From Magnetovibrio sp. PR-2 (GTDB lineage Bacteria; Pseudomonadota; Alphaproteobacteria; Rhodospirillales; Magnetovibrionaceae), in contig NZ_JBAHUR010000014.1 in assembly GCF_036689815.1 (NCBI RefSeq), positions 1 through 64,000 of the forward strand: 64,000 nt of DNA. Direction: 5' to 3'. Shown here piece after piece: positions 1 to 10,692 of the stretch. Position 1 is the stretch's first letter; every line of letters starts with the position of its first letter. Below the pieces are notes generated by a model, which was not told where the DNA came from, ran no database searches, and worked only from the letters and a program-made list of their open reading frames with translations. Both the position numbers and the translations under genes were made by a program.

Positions 1-1
1 C

Positions 2-3000
2 CAAGCCGAAGCGCAAACGGCGGCGCAACAAGCGCAACAAGCGCAACAGTTCAGTTCGCTTGCAAACACAGCCGCTGTTGCGCAAGAGCAGACTTTTCAA
101 GAGGTCCAACAACAATCCGGCAACGCTGACAACGCCGATAATGCCGATACGGCAGATACAGCCGATACGACAGATGAGGGCCAAGACGACGGTCAAGACG
201 ACGGCCAGGGCGATAACCAGGGCGATGGACAAGGTGACGGCCAGGGCGACGGCTTAGGAGACGGCCTCGGAGATGGTCAGGGCGACGGCCTCGGAGATGG
301 CCAGGGCGATGGCCTCGGTGATGGCCAAGGTGACGGCCTCGGAGATGGCCAGGGCGATGGCCTCGGTGATGGCCCCGGAGATGGCCAAGGCGAGGGTGAT
401 TTCGAATTTGACACAGGATTTGGCACGGACACCGATTACGGTCCGGACACTGGAACCGGCACGGATACTGGGGCAGACACGGGTACCGACACCGACACCG
501 ACACAGGTGGTGATGACGACGGTGGCGGAACCGACGATGACGATGGTGATGCACCGAACCAAGCGCCGACGGTGAATAGCGAAATCTTGTCTGATATTTT
601 GGAAGATGCAGCGGCTTTCACGGGGACCGTGACGGGGTCGGACCCGGATAATAGTCCACAAGCTCTGACCTATGCCTTGGGGACTGTCACCGGCGGCAGT
701 GTCACGTTGGATACAACAACGGGCGATTACACCTTTACCCCGACAGCAAACTACAACGGTTCAGCAGGGTTTTCATATACGGCATCGGATGGTGCAGCAA
801 CGTCTGATGAGGGCGATGTCAGCTTCAACATCACGGCCGTCAACGATGCACCGGACGTGGCGATGTCTTTTGTAGCGCCCTCGCCAGCCCCGCCCGGCAG
901 TAGCGGGTTGGCCTTTGACGGGTCGAACGATTACGTTGAAATCTCTGACACCAACTACAACAATTTATCTTCCGGTACTGTCGAGGCCTGGGTTTATCTT
1001 GATGATTTCGACACCGCCAACATCGTCATGGCGAAGCAAGATGATAACGTCAATACCATGGGTGTGTTGGGTGTTGGCGGGACAGCCGGCAGTTCGTTTT
1101 CAAGCACGAGCCAAGGCGCAGTTACTTGGCATGGGCACAATACTGTTGCGGTGGCGGAAAGCACGACAGCCTTGACGGCGGGGCAATGGCATCACATTGC
1201 CGTGGTGTACAGCAATACAGAAGCTAGTTTCTATGTCGATGGTTCATGGTCGAACACGGTGAACGGCGACTATTCCATACCCGACGATACGAGCGCCAGC
1301 GTGACGACAGCCTTTGGCGGCATTATCGAAAGCGGAAACACACAGCGCGGCACCGAAGCCTTTAAGGGCTGGATGGCCGATGTGCGCATGTGGGATGTGG
1401 CACGCACAGCTGCGGAAATCTCCACCAATTACAGCTCGGCTTTAACGGGAAGCGAAAGCGGACTGATCGGCTATTGGAAGATGGACAGTGTGTCCAATGG
1501 TTTGATCACGGATTCCAGCACCAACGCCGACGATGGTGTCTTGGGCGGCGCGACGGTGGGCGACAGCGCGGAACCTTCGACGGACGGCATCTATAACGAT
1601 AGCGTCAGCGAATCGGGCTCATTTACGTTTAATGGTGGGGTGACACATCTGAGTGCGACGGATGTGGATAGTACGGGCACCATAACTTATACGCTTACAG
1701 CGACCCCCTCATACGGAACCTTGACCCTCAATAACGTTACATTGAATGTGAGCGATACGTTCACACAGTCGGATTTGGGTTCTAATCTCGTCGCGTATGC
1801 TCACTCCGGTGGTTCAACGGCAGATGATTCGTTTAGCTTCACGGCCTCAGACTCAGAAGCCTCTCCGGCAACAAGCGGCACGTATACATTTACCATTGAC
1901 GTCAATTCATTGGGGACGGGCACATATACGATTGCTTCGGGCGAGGTGTTGAGTATTGCGGGGAATATTACGCCGACAACTGTTGTTAATAACGGAACCT
2001 TTGAAGTAACAGCTGGCACAATCACGACACCTTCAACCGTAACCAACAATTCAACGTTGAATATAACGGGCGGGAATTTGAACTCGGCTATCACGAACAG
2101 TTCCGGTGGTGTTATCAACATTGATGCTGGTGCTCAATTTGGTTTATTCGGCACGAACATTTCCAATAGCGGCATTATCTATGCAACTGGGGCGGGGCAG
2201 GTCACATCACAAAATATTGCCAACAATTCTGGTGGTATCATTGATGTTGCTTCCGGTACGACGTGGCGCGTTGGAAATAACCTTGACCCAATCTTTAGCA
2301 CAGGCAGCATTGTTCAAGGTCATGGGACCTTTTCCTTGGCAACGTTCAATGGTGCATCCACGACCTATAATGGGATTTGGAATCCGGGAACGGATGGAAC
2401 CGTTGGCACGCTCAGCATGAGTTCTGTGGATACCTGGAATAACCGTGGCTTTCTCATGAGTTCCAGCACGGTTCTCAATATTGATGTTACCAGTGCTGAT
2501 AGTGTGGCAGGGACTCAAGGAGGGGGTAACTACGATATCTTGGACTTTACAGTTAGTAATCCTGTTGTCGTAGATGGCACCTTAAATCTCAAGTCTGTTG
2601 GGTATACCCCAACCGCGGGAGATACTTTCCATGTCGTGGAATTTCCTACAAATGGTTACGGTAGCGGCACCTTTAGTTCGATCACCCACGATTTCACGAC
2701 GGGTTATGGATTGGTCGCGACATACAATACAAATAACGTCATGTTGACCGTAGCCACTTCAATCGGCACAGCTGCCAATGATTCATTACATTCGTTTGCA
2801 GGCAACGACACCATTGATGGCGGTGCGGGCACGGATAACCTGACGGTTTTGGGGGCTGAGGCCAACTATACATACGGCTTTGATGCCGACGGGGTTTTGA
2901 CCCTGACGAACTCAGGCGATTCCGACGGTGTGGATACGGTTTCGAATGTGGAAAGCTTGACCTTCACCGATGGCGGTGTCTCCATCACCACTGAAAACGA

Positions 3001-5335
3001 TGAGTTTACCGTCAGCACCAACAACACGGGCCAGCAAGGCGGTTCGGCGATTGCGTTCTTGAATAACGGTGGTCATGTTGTGGTTTGGTATTCCAACCAT
3101 ATGGGGTCCAACGAAATTTACGGACAGCTCTACGATGCTGGCGGTGACACTGTCGGTTCTGAATTCCAAATCAACACAGCCGCCACCGGCAATCAGTTTA
3201 TGGACGTGCCGAAGGTTCTGGGGCTGCATGATGGCGGGTTTGTCGTGTCTTGGAACGATGACACGATTGATGGCAGCGGCTGGGGCGTTGTGTCCCGGGT
3301 ATATGATGAGACGGGGATGGGAGGCACCCAATATGTGGTGAACTCCACCACGACGGGGTCTCAGGAACATCCCGCCGTTGCACAAGTCGGCACGAATGAA
3401 CTGGTTTACGTTTGGGCGGATGGCAACACGGCAACCGATGGCAGCGGTTCGGCAATTGTGGCCCAGCGTTACGATTTATCCGGCAATAAAACCGGCGGTG
3501 AGTACGTCATCAATAACGATGTAACAAGCTCTCAAGGCGCGCCGGAAATCACGGATTTGGACAATGGCGGTTATGTCGTGACTTGGCATGACGATAATGC
3601 TCTAGACGGCGATTCCTATTCTATCAGAGGGCGGATTTACGACAATTCCCACAACCCCTTGAACACAGGCTTCCAGGTCAACACCCACAGCACTCTGGAT
3701 CAAACTTATCCCGATGTGGTGGAGCTGGAAAACGGCAACTTCGTGATTGCGTATACCTCCAATAACGTGGATGGAGCTGGGTCCGGGACTTACGGCATCG
3801 GCGCGCAAATCTTCACCAATGCCGGAGCGACGGTCGGCTCTGAACTCATTCTCAATTCTACAACGGCAGGAAACCAAGCCACACCGCGCCTTGCTGCGTT
3901 GGAAGGCGGCGGGTTCGTCGCCACGTGGGAAGACGGGACGTCCGGCAACGTTTATGCACGCATCTTTGATGCTGCGGGTGCTGGGCAAGGCAACGATTTC
4001 CAAGTCAACACCACGACCACCAACACGCAATCGCGCCCCAACGTTGCAGAAACGGCGGACGGTGGCTTTATCGTCACATGGCACACCGGAACCGATGGCG
4101 ATGTTATGGCGCAGCGTTATGACGAAACGGGCAATAAGGTCGGTCATGCCACATTGACCGGCGATGCGGGTGACAACACGTTCCACATTGCTGCAGGGCA
4201 GCTCGGCCTGTCGGTGATTGGCAATGGCGGCAATGACGTTGTGAGCCTGAGCGGGACAGCTGCGGATACGAACATGGTCAAAGTGACGGATGCTGTTGTT
4301 TCAGGCGGTGACGCAGACGACATCGTTCTGTTTGGTTCCGCGCTCAGCACCGCGAACACAGATCTGGGCGCTGGCAAGGATACGGTCAAGTTAGGCGACT
4401 TCGCCAACACCGAAACCTTCCACAATGTCGAAGAGATCATTGGCGGTACGGCAAGCGATACCATCACCACTGCGACGGCGTGGGCCGTCGGGGACAACGC
4501 TGAAGTCGATGGCGGCTCGGGCGTAGATAGTCTCACCATGTCCACCGCGTCCGACAACACCGTTAAGGTCAGGGGTATGGAGTCCATCACCGGCGGCAGC
4601 GGCACGGATACGGTTACGTTGGAAGATGGCTCGGACACATTGTCATTGACCAATGTCGAAAATGTTTCAACCAGTGACGGTGATGACAGTCTGACGATCA
4701 CCAATGCACAATCGGGCCTGTCCATCGATACGAAATTGGGCACCGACAGCGTGACCTTGGGCGATGGCGGGAACACCGTCACCATATCCAATGCCGAAAG
4801 CATTACGGGTGGCACCGGGGCCGACAACGTGACTTTGGGTGCTGCGATGAACGGCACGGTCGATTTAGGGGATGGGGCCGATACGTTGAACCTCTTTTCT
4901 GCGACCAACAGCATCACGATCACCAGTGTTGAAACCGTCAACGGTGCGGCTGGGCAAGACACGATTGTTGGCGATGCAAATGCCAACGTCATTTCGACCA
5001 ATGCAGGCAACGACACCATTACCGGCGGTGGCGGTGCGGATAGTTTGACAGGTGGTATTGGGGCGGATGTGTTTAGGTATACAGCGGTTTCAGATTCCGT
5101 TGTTGGCAGCGGTGACAGCATTACGGATTTTGCCACGACCGAGGATAAAATTGATATTTCCTCGATTTCTAGCGGTTCGTTTACCCTTGGTACGATCACC
5201 AACGCAAGTGGGTTTACCGTTCAGGCGCAACAGACTGGATCTGTAGTCCAATTTGACATTGACGACGATGGTGTTGCTGACATGGAAGTTGATGTTGGCG
5301 CCACCACGCTCGCCGTTGGTGACTTCGTGGCTTAA
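2..5335 (+). CDS. Giant RTX-type secreted adhesin, 5' end outside window
   Basis: The frame is open from the first bases to TAA at 5335, so this is the C-terminal ~1,777 residues of a larger protein. Visible in order: a Gln/Ala coiled-coil tail (aa 1-40), an Asp/Thr spacer, a Gly-Asp tandem repeat (about aa 60-130), a cadherin/VCBS-like domain from NQAPTVN to NDAPDV (about 186-286), a LamG-type jelly roll (about 297-500, with WHHIAVVY), a second cadherin-like domain (about 534-637), an Asn/Thr/Ser-rich beta-helix-like stretch (638-920), four or more repeats of the RYD...G...EFQVNT kind (1000-1380), then RTX-like GGxGxD repeats (GNDTITGGGGADSLTGG) and a hydrophobic C-terminal tail. Such proteins leave by type I secretion and mediate attachment. 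The same architecture in the next gene and a complete exporter downstream support this. It probably begins, like its neighbour, with a FecR-type domain; that is inference. Confidence 0.85.
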   Translation, partial: QAEAQTAAQQAQQAQQFSSLANTAAVAQEQTFQEVQQQSGNADNADNADTADTADTTDEGQDDGQDDGQGDNQGDGQGDGQGDGLGDGLGDGQGDGLGDGQGDGLGDGQGDGLGDGQGDGLGDGPGDGQGEGDFEFDTGFGTDTDYGPDTGTGTDTGADTGTDTDTDTGGDDDGGGTDDDDGDAPNQAPTVNSEILSDILEDAAAFTGTVTGSDPDNSPQALTYALGTVTGGSVTLDTTTGDYTFTPTANYNGSAGFSYTASDGAATSDEGDVSFNITAVNDAPDVAMSFVAPSPAPPGSSGLAFDGSNDYVEISDTNYNNLSSGTVEAWVYLDDFDTANIVMAKQDDNVNTMGVLGVGGTAGSSFSSTSQGAVTWHGHNTVAVAESTTALTAGQWHHIAVVYSNTEASFYVDGSWSNTVNGDYSIPDDTSASVTTAFGGIIESGNTQRGTEAFKGWMADVRMWDVARTAAEISTNYSSALTGSESGLIGYWKMDSVSNGLITDSSTNADDGVLGGATVGDSAEPSTDGIYNDSVSESGSFTFNGGVTHLSATDVDSTGTITYTLTATPSYGTLTLNNVTLNVSDTFTQSDLGSNLVAYAHSGGSTADDSFSFTASDSEASPATSGTYTFTIDVNSLGTGTYTIASGEVLSIAGNITPTTVVNNGTFEVTAGTITTPSTVTNNSTLNITGGNLNSAITNSSGGVINIDAGAQFGLFGTNISNSGIIYATGAGQVTSQNIANNSGGIIDVASGTTWRVGNNLDPIFSTGSIVQGHGTFSLATFNGASTTYNGIWNPGTDGTVGTLSMSSVDTWNNRGFLMSSSTVLNIDVTSADSVAGTQGGGNYDILDFTVSNPVVVDGTLNLKSVGYTPTAGDTFHVVEFPTNGYGSGTFSSITHDFTTGYGLVATYNTNNVMLTVATSIGTAANDSLHSFAGNDTIDGGAGTDNLTVLGAEANYTYGFDADGVLTLTNSGDSDGVDTVSNVESLTFTDGGVSITTENDEFTVSTNNTGQQGGSAIAFLNNGGHVVVWYSNHMGSNEIYGQLYDAGGDTVGSEFQINTAATGNQFMDVPKVLGLHDGGFVVSWNDDTIDGSGWGVVSRVYDETGMGGTQYVVNSTTTGSQEHPAVAQVGTNELVYVWADGNTATDGSGSAIVAQRYDLSGNKTGGEYVINNDVTSSQGAPEITDLDNGGYVVTWHDDNALDGDSYSIRGRIYDNSHNPLNTGFQVNTHSTLDQTYPDVVELENGNFVIAYTSNNVDGAGSGTYGIGAQIFTNAGATVGSELILNSTTAGNQATPRLAALEGGGFVATWEDGTSGNVYARIFDAAGAGQGNDFQVNTTTTNTQSRPNVAETADGGFIVTWHTGTDGDVMAQRYDETGNKVGHATLTGDAGDNTFHIAAGQLGLSVIGNGGNDVVSLSGTAADTNMVKVTDAVVSGGDADDIVLFGSALSTANTDLGAGKDTVKLGDFANTETFHNVEEIIGGTASDTITTATAWAVGDNAEVDGGSGVDSLTMSTASDNTVKVRGMESITGGSGTDTVTLEDGSDTLSLTNVENVSTSDGDDSLTITNAQSGLSIDTKLGTDSVTLGDGGNTVTISNAESITGGTGADNVTLGAAMNGTVDLGDGADTLNLFSATNSITITSVETVNGAAGQDTIVGDANANVISTNAGNDTITGGGGADSLTGGIGADVFRYTAVSDSVVGSGDSITDFATTEDKIDISSISSGSFTLGTITNASGFTVQAQQTGSVVQFDIDDDGVADMEVDVGATTLAVGDFVA
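197..390 (+). repeat. In-frame Gly-Asp tandem repeat inside the adhesin
   Basis: Nucleotide repeats with units of 9, 18 and 27 bp encode (G-Q/L-G-D) runs such as GQGDGLGDG. Units differ mainly at third positions. The repeat stays in frame and forms a flexible acidic, perhaps Ca2+-binding, linker between the coiled coil and the folded domains. Copy number is likely to vary by slippage. Confidence 0.85.
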
Positions 5336-5510
5336 TCTTGGGTTGTCCCAAGAATGCTCGTGATTGTATTTCCATTGAGAAATCTTTCATTTCCTTTAAA
5401 ATCTCCGCAATATGTGATGAAAATCACTTCGTGGTGGGGATGTGCTGCGTATGATCGAAAACATCGCAAGAGAAGCGATACGGTAGAACGCAGACGAATG
5501 GAGATGAGTT

Positions 5511-8500
5511 ATGGACGGTTTAACGGATCAGAAAAATCTGGACGCCCGCCTAGAGGGTCATTTGGACACAAGTGTCGAAAACTTGAAATTGGTCAAGCTC
5601 GACGATGCCCAGGACGGTCAACTGGTTTTGCCCGGTGACGAAGCGTTTCTGGCGGCTGACTTCGTGCGCGATGGCTATGACTTGATTTTGGACGGCGGTT
5701 CCGACGTTGGCCTCATCTTTATCCCCGAATACTTTTCCAGCGATACACCCCCGGCCCTAAATTTGGGCGATGCGGGCATGATTTCTGCGGATTTGGCCGG
5801 AAAACTGGCCGGTCCCATGGCGCCTGCGCAAACCGCTCAGATCGGGATTGGGGCTCAACCGACGGTCACAACGGACACCATTGGTGAATCAATCGGCTCC
5901 GTCAACGATATTACCGGGACGGTCAACGCCACCCGCGTCGACGGCACCCAAGTGACCTTGGGCCAGGGCGATCCGATTTTTCAAGGCGATGTCATCGAAA
6001 CGGCGGATGCCAGCAACGTCGGTATTGTGTTTGCGGATGACACGCTGTTCTCGCTCGAAGCGGGCGGACGCATGGTCATGGATGAAATGGTCTATGACCC
6101 GGACACGCAAACGGGGGTGTTTGAAACCACCGTGGTCAAGGGCGTGTTCTCGTTTGTCAGCGGCCAATCGGCTAAGGTCGACCCCGACGCTATGGTCATC
6201 AACACCCCAAAAACCACCATCGGTATTCGCGGCACGTCCGGCATCGGCAAAACCGGTGTCGAAGAAGAAACGGCCGACGCCGAAGGTCTTGCCGTTTTTG
6301 CCGCCGGTACGACGACAGGTGATGGGGCTGAACTGGCCCAAGCGCCCGGCCCGGTGGACTCGTTCGTTTTGATGCCCGATCCCGGCTCCAAATTCGTTGG
6401 TGAAGTGGTTATTGGCGGCAAAACTGTGAACACGCCGTTTGGCTCTGTGAACATCGGTGACGGCTTTGTGAGTGATCCTGTGCCGTTGAGCCCGGCGGAA
6501 GTGTTGAGCACCTTCGGCGGTGCCATGGTGAACCTGACCAACATTGCAACCAAGCATGCCGAAAACAAAACGCAGCAAGCTGAAAACGAAGCCCGCGAAG
6601 CTCAAGACCAAGCCGAGCAACAAAAACAAGAAGCCGAACAAGTCGAAGAACAAGCAGCTGACGCCGAAGCCGAAGCTGCCCAAGCCGAAGCAGATGCCGA
6701 GGCTGCTCAGGCCGAGGCCGAAGCCGCCCAAGCCGAAGCCGAAGCCCTAAAAGCCGCGGCAGAAGCCGAACAAGACGCCGCCGCAAAAGCTGAAGCCGAA
6801 GCCGCCGCCGCCGAAGCCGAAGCCCGCGCAGCCGAAGCCGAAGTCCAAGCCCAAGCCGAAGCCGAAGCCGCGCAACAAAAGGCGCAAGAAGCCGAAGCCT
6901 TGAAAGCCGAAGCCCAGGCGAAATTCGAACAAGCTCAACTGGCTGAACAGCAGGCACAAGAAGCGTTCCAACAACAAGCCCAGGCCAAATCGTTTCAAGA
7001 AGCTGTGGTCAAAGATGCTGCACTGCAAAAGCAGATGTTTACGCAGTTTGAACAAACAGGTGAAATTGCCCCCGAACTTGAACAACAGTTTGTGGAACCC
7101 GCTGAAGCCTCAGGCGAACAAGACGGGCCAAACAACCCACAAGATGGCGGTCCCGATGCTGGCGACCAAGCCGCTCAGGGGGCATTTGAAGAGGCCATAG
7201 CGTCTGGCGGTTCTGAGGAAGATGCCTTTGAAGCCGCAGCCCGTGCCGCTATGGAGGCGGGAGGCGACGAATACGACCCCAACGACCCTGCTGTTCTGGC
7301 GGCCCGCGCGGCTTACGAAGAAGCACTAGCCAATGGCGCAACCCCGGAAGAAGCTATGCTGGCTGCGCAAAAAGCGGTTGATCAATTCGAGGTTGAACAA
7401 CAGCTTCAGGCCAACGCGACAGCTTCTGAGGCGGACAAAACATCTGAAGAGGATGAGGAAAAGACAGAAGAAGACGGTGAAAACGCGGGCCAAAATGAAG
7501 GTGATACCGGTTCTGACAGCAATTCAGATTTCTTCTCGAGCTTTGGTGAAACGGAATCTGAAACTGAAGAAAACACCTTTGCCAGCGGAACGCAATCGAG
7601 TGGAAGTAGCGCAGGGGCAAACTCCAGTTCAGCTGAGGAGGACACCACAAACAAAACCAAAGTCTCCACGGATGACGATTATGTGGAAACCGACTTCGAC
7701 CAAACCTATACGATGCCCGATGGCGGCCACTACCAAAAAGGCGGGGACGCCAACACCAACTATTATTTCCACTGGGAAGGTTATTCTGCAGGTGGCGATT
7801 ACACCATTGAAGACGATGCTGGGGGCTCAAACCAGATGTCGCTCGACACCATGGTGGATATGAAGTTTAAGATTACTGCGGACACGACAACGTCCGGTTC
7901 TATGATCGTGTGGGGAAACTATTCTGGCAGTGGGAACAGTTTTGCGGAAATTTCCTACACCGGCATTTCAAAATTCTTGTTGTCCAACGTCACCGTGAAC
8001 AGTTTCGGCACCAATACGTACGCAACTGAAGAAGGCGGAGACATTCTTAAGCTTTCTGCCCTTTCTGCGGGACAAACCGCTTATGGCATTGCTTTAACGG
8101 ATGGCGCTGAATCCTACACGATCACTGCGGGGGACCAAATCCTCTTTGCCAACGGGGGTGACGATGATCTGACGTTTGCTCAGACGGGCGATGGCGGCAA
8201 AATTTTGGGGAATGGCGGCGCGGATGACTTTTTCATCAACGAATTCACGGATGGGTGGGAGTTTTTAGGCGGATCGGATTCGTCGAATGACACGTTTACA
8301 TACTCACACGCCTCTACCAACGTGACCGATTCTCTGTATGTCTACTTCGACGATGAAGAGGTCTATGTTCGCGACAGCGGATCCACCAAGCACAATAAAC
8401 TTGAAATTGACAAGTACGACGACTTCACGGCGTCGAACCAAGCCGATCAAATCCATGTTTATGGCGGGTCCTACAACAAAATCTATGGCGGCACCGGTGA

Positions 8501-9143
8501 TGACACCTTCAAAGCTGATGCGGACATGTTTACGTCCTCTAGCTTCAGCTTGTTAGATGGGGGGGCTGGCGGCGCAGATTCCTTGTCTGTCCAAGTCGCG
8601 AGCTCGACCGCTTTTGATCTTTCGGACTACGATGCAAAATTCACCAATTTCGAAACCGTGACCATCACGGGAAGCAGTGCCACGAACAGTATTAGCGTAA
8701 CGGGTCAAACTTCAACGGCAACGACGTTTGTCGGCAGTAATTATGCCGATACCATGGTGGGTGGTTCTGCTGTGGATACGTTTGTCGGTGGGGCTGGCTT
8801 TGACACCTTAACCGGTAATGGTGGGGCCGATATCTTCAGCTACAGTGGTACAAGCCACGGCCAAGATACGATCACGGATTTCACCTCGGGAGCGGATAAG
8901 TTCAGTTTTGATAGCACCGCCTTTAGCGGATCGAATAACGCCGGCACGTTGGATAGCATTCACTTTGTATCGGGTTCGGGCGCTGTCGCTGCAGCTAGTA
9001 ACGATTATTATATCTTCGATACCTCGACCCATATTTTGTATTACGATGCCGATGGCAACGGCACCGGCGCACAAATCGGAATCGCGGATCTTTCATCGAA
9101 CGGCGGTTCCGTTGCCGCAACGGATATCGTGATGTCTGCTTAG
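5511..9143 (+). CDS. FecR-domain / coiled-coil / RTX giant secreted protein
   Basis: 1,210 aa. ATG follows a GGAG Shine-Dalgarno site. The N-terminus has no Sec signal, as expected for a type I substrate. A FecR-type domain lies at about aa 132-244 (GDVIETADASNVGIVFADDT, later TTIGIRGTSG). A very Ala/Glu/Gln-rich coiled coil follows (about 344-500; long AEAEAAQ runs), then an acidic Ser/Glu spacer (523-717), a region resembling adhesin beta domains, and RTX repeats (GGTGDDTF, GGAGFDTLTGNGGADIF; about 884-1127) with the usual T1SS tail. It is a paralogue of the upstream gene, 175 bp away, and both sit before tolC/ABC/HlyD genes, so it is very likely a substrate of that exporter. The coiled coil may keep the protein in the outer-membrane pore, as in retained adhesins; that part is inference. 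Confidence 0.85.
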   Translation: MDGLTDQKNLDARLEGHLDTSVENLKLVKLDDAQDGQLVLPGDEAFLAADFVRDGYDLILDGGSDVGLIFIPEYFSSDTPPALNLGDAGMISADLAGKLAGPMAPAQTAQIGIGAQPTVTTDTIGESIGSVNDITGTVNATRVDGTQVTLGQGDPIFQGDVIETADASNVGIVFADDTLFSLEAGGRMVMDEMVYDPDTQTGVFETTVVKGVFSFVSGQSAKVDPDAMVINTPKTTIGIRGTSGIGKTGVEEETADAEGLAVFAAGTTTGDGAELAQAPGPVDSFVLMPDPGSKFVGEVVIGGKTVNTPFGSVNIGDGFVSDPVPLSPAEVLSTFGGAMVNLTNIATKHAENKTQQAENEAREAQDQAEQQKQEAEQVEEQAADAEAEAAQAEADAEAAQAEAEAAQAEAEALKAAAEAEQDAAAKAEAEAAAAEAEARAAEAEVQAQAEAEAAQQKAQEAEALKAEAQAKFEQAQLAEQQAQEAFQQQAQAKSFQEAVVKDAALQKQMFTQFEQTGEIAPELEQQFVEPAEASGEQDGPNNPQDGGPDAGDQAAQGAFEEAIASGGSEEDAFEAAARAAMEAGGDEYDPNDPAVLAARAAYEEALANGATPEEAMLAAQKAVDQFEVEQQLQANATASEADKTSEEDEEKTEEDGENAGQNEGDTGSDSNSDFFSSFGETESETEENTFASGTQSSGSSAGANSSSAEEDTTNKTKVSTDDDYVETDFDQTYTMPDGGHYQKGGDANTNYYFHWEGYSAGGDYTIEDDAGGSNQMSLDTMVDMKFKITADTTTSGSMIVWGNYSGSGNSFAEISYTGISKFLLSNVTVNSFGTNTYATEEGGDILKLSALSAGQTAYGIALTDGAESYTITAGDQILFANGGDDDLTFAQTGDGGKILGNGGADDFFINEFTDGWEFLGGSDSSNDTFTYSHASTNVTDSLYVYFDDEEVYVRDSGSTKHNKLEIDKYDDFTASNQADQIHVYGGSYNKIYGGTGDDTFKADADMFTSSSFSLLDGGAGGADSLSVQVASSTAFDLSDYDAKFTNFETVTITGSSATNSISVTGQTSTATTFVGSNYADTMVGGSAVDTFVGGAGFDTLTGNGGADIFSYSGTSHGQDTITDFTSGADKFSFDSTAFSGSNNAGTLDSIHFVSGSGAVAAASNDYYIFDTSTHILYYDADGNGTGAQIGIADLSSNGGSVAATDIVMSA

Positions 9144-9328
9144 GCCCAGACCGTTCGCTGGTTTCTGATGCGAATCCACTCTGAAAATGCATAGCTAGGC
9201 TGCACAAAACTCAAAAAAACCGAGTTTCTATAATTAGTTACACTTTGTTAGGGATTGTTCTTTATTAACGGAAGGTAACTGAATATATTGAGGCCAAGAG
9301 TGCCTCATTGGTGTGGTTAGGGTCTGTC

Positions 9329-10636
9329 GTGAATACCTTGAAATTGTTCAAAAGAACGCTGCTGGGCAGTGTCTTCGTTCTTGGGCTATCTGCACACGCA
9401 GAAGCCGGGCCGCTTTTGGACCAAATTACGGATTTAATGGCGACGCACGAACGTATTCGTGCGGCTGAAGCCGATGTCGCACAGGCGCGCTCCAACTTGG
9501 AAGTGTCAAAGGGGGATTACTTCCCAACTTTGAGCACCACGGCCCTTTGGGGCAGCGAGAAAATCGCCACCCGCAACAAAGGCAGCACCCAAACTGAAAC
9601 ATCGATGATGGCGAAAGAAGTCGATCTGACTTTGACCCAAAAGGTGTTTGATTTCGGCGTGACCGACGCCGCTGTGAACAGCTCAAAGCTCACGGTGGAC
9701 CAAACCCTCGCGACATTGGAACAGACTCGTCAGGCATTGCTGCTTGAAGCGTTGAGTGCTCAACTCAACCTCGCCAGTGCCAAACGCGTCCTGGACCATC
9801 AGGAAAGTTCCGAAAGCTCCATCAAGCGTCAAACCGAACTGGAAGACGCGCGTGTGCAGCGCGGTTCCGGTTTTTCGACAGACGTCTTGCAAGCCAAAAC
9901 GCAATTGGCCGGTGCCCAAGCCGCCCGCGTGCGTGCCCAAGGTGCTTTGAAGCAGGCTTTCAACCGCTATCGCGCGGTCTTCGGTTTCATCCCCGATAGT
10001 GTGGATGATTTGGAAATTCCGAATTTGGCTGGATTATCGCTGCCCCAAACGGAAGGTGAGATCGTGGATTTGGCCTTGAAAAACAATCCGCAGGTGTTGG
10101 TTCAAGCCATTGCTGCCGACATCGCGGATGCTGACGTGAGCAGCAGCTTTGCCAGCGGTTATCGTCCGGCGGTTGAGGCCATTGCCGAAACCAAGAAGAA
10201 AAAAGACGTGTCCGGCACGGCAGGGAATAAAACCGAGCATATGCTTAAGCTTGAAGCGACTTTTGACTTCAACTTTGGCTGGACCGCTTCAAACACCTTG
10301 CAGGCTGCCAAACACGGCCACTCGGCTGCGGCTAGCCGTTTGAAAGATACCCGCGACACCATCGAAGAGCAGGCCCGCAACGCTTGGCAAGCATTGGAAA
10401 CGGCGATCGATAACGCTGACTTCTTGCGTAACCAAGCGAACATCGCTGGAGAATTCCTGGAATTGGCCCGTAAAGAACGCACTTTGGGCCAGCGCTCCTT
10501 GATTGACGTGCTGTCTGGCGAAACGGCTCACATCAACGCATTGGCTGCGGCGGATCGGGCGGAAACCGATGTTGCCATTGCCAAACTCACCTTGATGAAT
10601 GTGATGGGCCATTTGGACACTTCCGTGATCCAGTAA
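9329..10636 (+). CDS. TolC-family outer-membrane channel of type I secretion
   Basis: 435 aa from GTG at 9329, chosen because AGGG lies 8 bp upstream and the product then starts with a compact signal peptide ending AHAEA. TTG 9308 is a longer alternative. Repeated amphipathic helices with heptads run through the protein (the ARSNLEVSKGDYFPTLS motif near the N-terminus is typical of outer-membrane efflux proteins), and the ending ETAHINALAAADRAETDVA fits the second half-repeat. It would form the trimeric outer-membrane exit duct for the RTX proteins encoded upstream. The exporter ATPase gene starts 56 bp downstream, consistent with one operon. Confidence 0.9.
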   Translation: MNTLKLFKRTLLGSVFVLGLSAHAEAGPLLDQITDLMATHERIRAAEADVAQARSNLEVSKGDYFPTLSTTALWGSEKIATRNKGSTQTETSMMAKEVDLTLTQKVFDFGVTDAAVNSSKLTVDQTLATLEQTRQALLLEALSAQLNLASAKRVLDHQESSESSIKRQTELEDARVQRGSGFSTDVLQAKTQLAGAQAARVRAQGALKQAFNRYRAVFGFIPDSVDDLEIPNLAGLSLPQTEGEIVDLALKNNPQVLVQAIAADIADADVSSSFASGYRPAVEAIAETKKKKDVSGTAGNKTEHMLKLEATFDFNFGWTASNTLQAAKHGHSAAASRLKDTRDTIEEQARNAWQALETAIDNADFLRNQANIAGEFLELARKERTLGQRSLIDVLSGETAHINALAAADRAETDVAIAKLTLMNVMGHLDTSVIQ

Positions 10637-10692
10637 GCATGCTAAAGTATGTCCCCTAAGGCGGTTTTTTCTTTTACTTAGCGGGAGTTGTC

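Noticed and set aside
197-390. Short regular repeats like a CRISPR array
   Set aside because: The units are contiguous, without spacers, and encode in-frame Gly-Asp repeats of the adhesin.
3602-5202. Long antisense open frames over the first adhesin
   Set aside because: They mirror the repetitive GC-rich codons of the sense gene, lack SD sites and match no protein pattern.
5889-7085. Long minus-strand frames over the coiled-coil gene rich in Leu/Phe/Gly
   Set aside because: These are complements of the Ala/Glu/Gln codon runs and not proteins.
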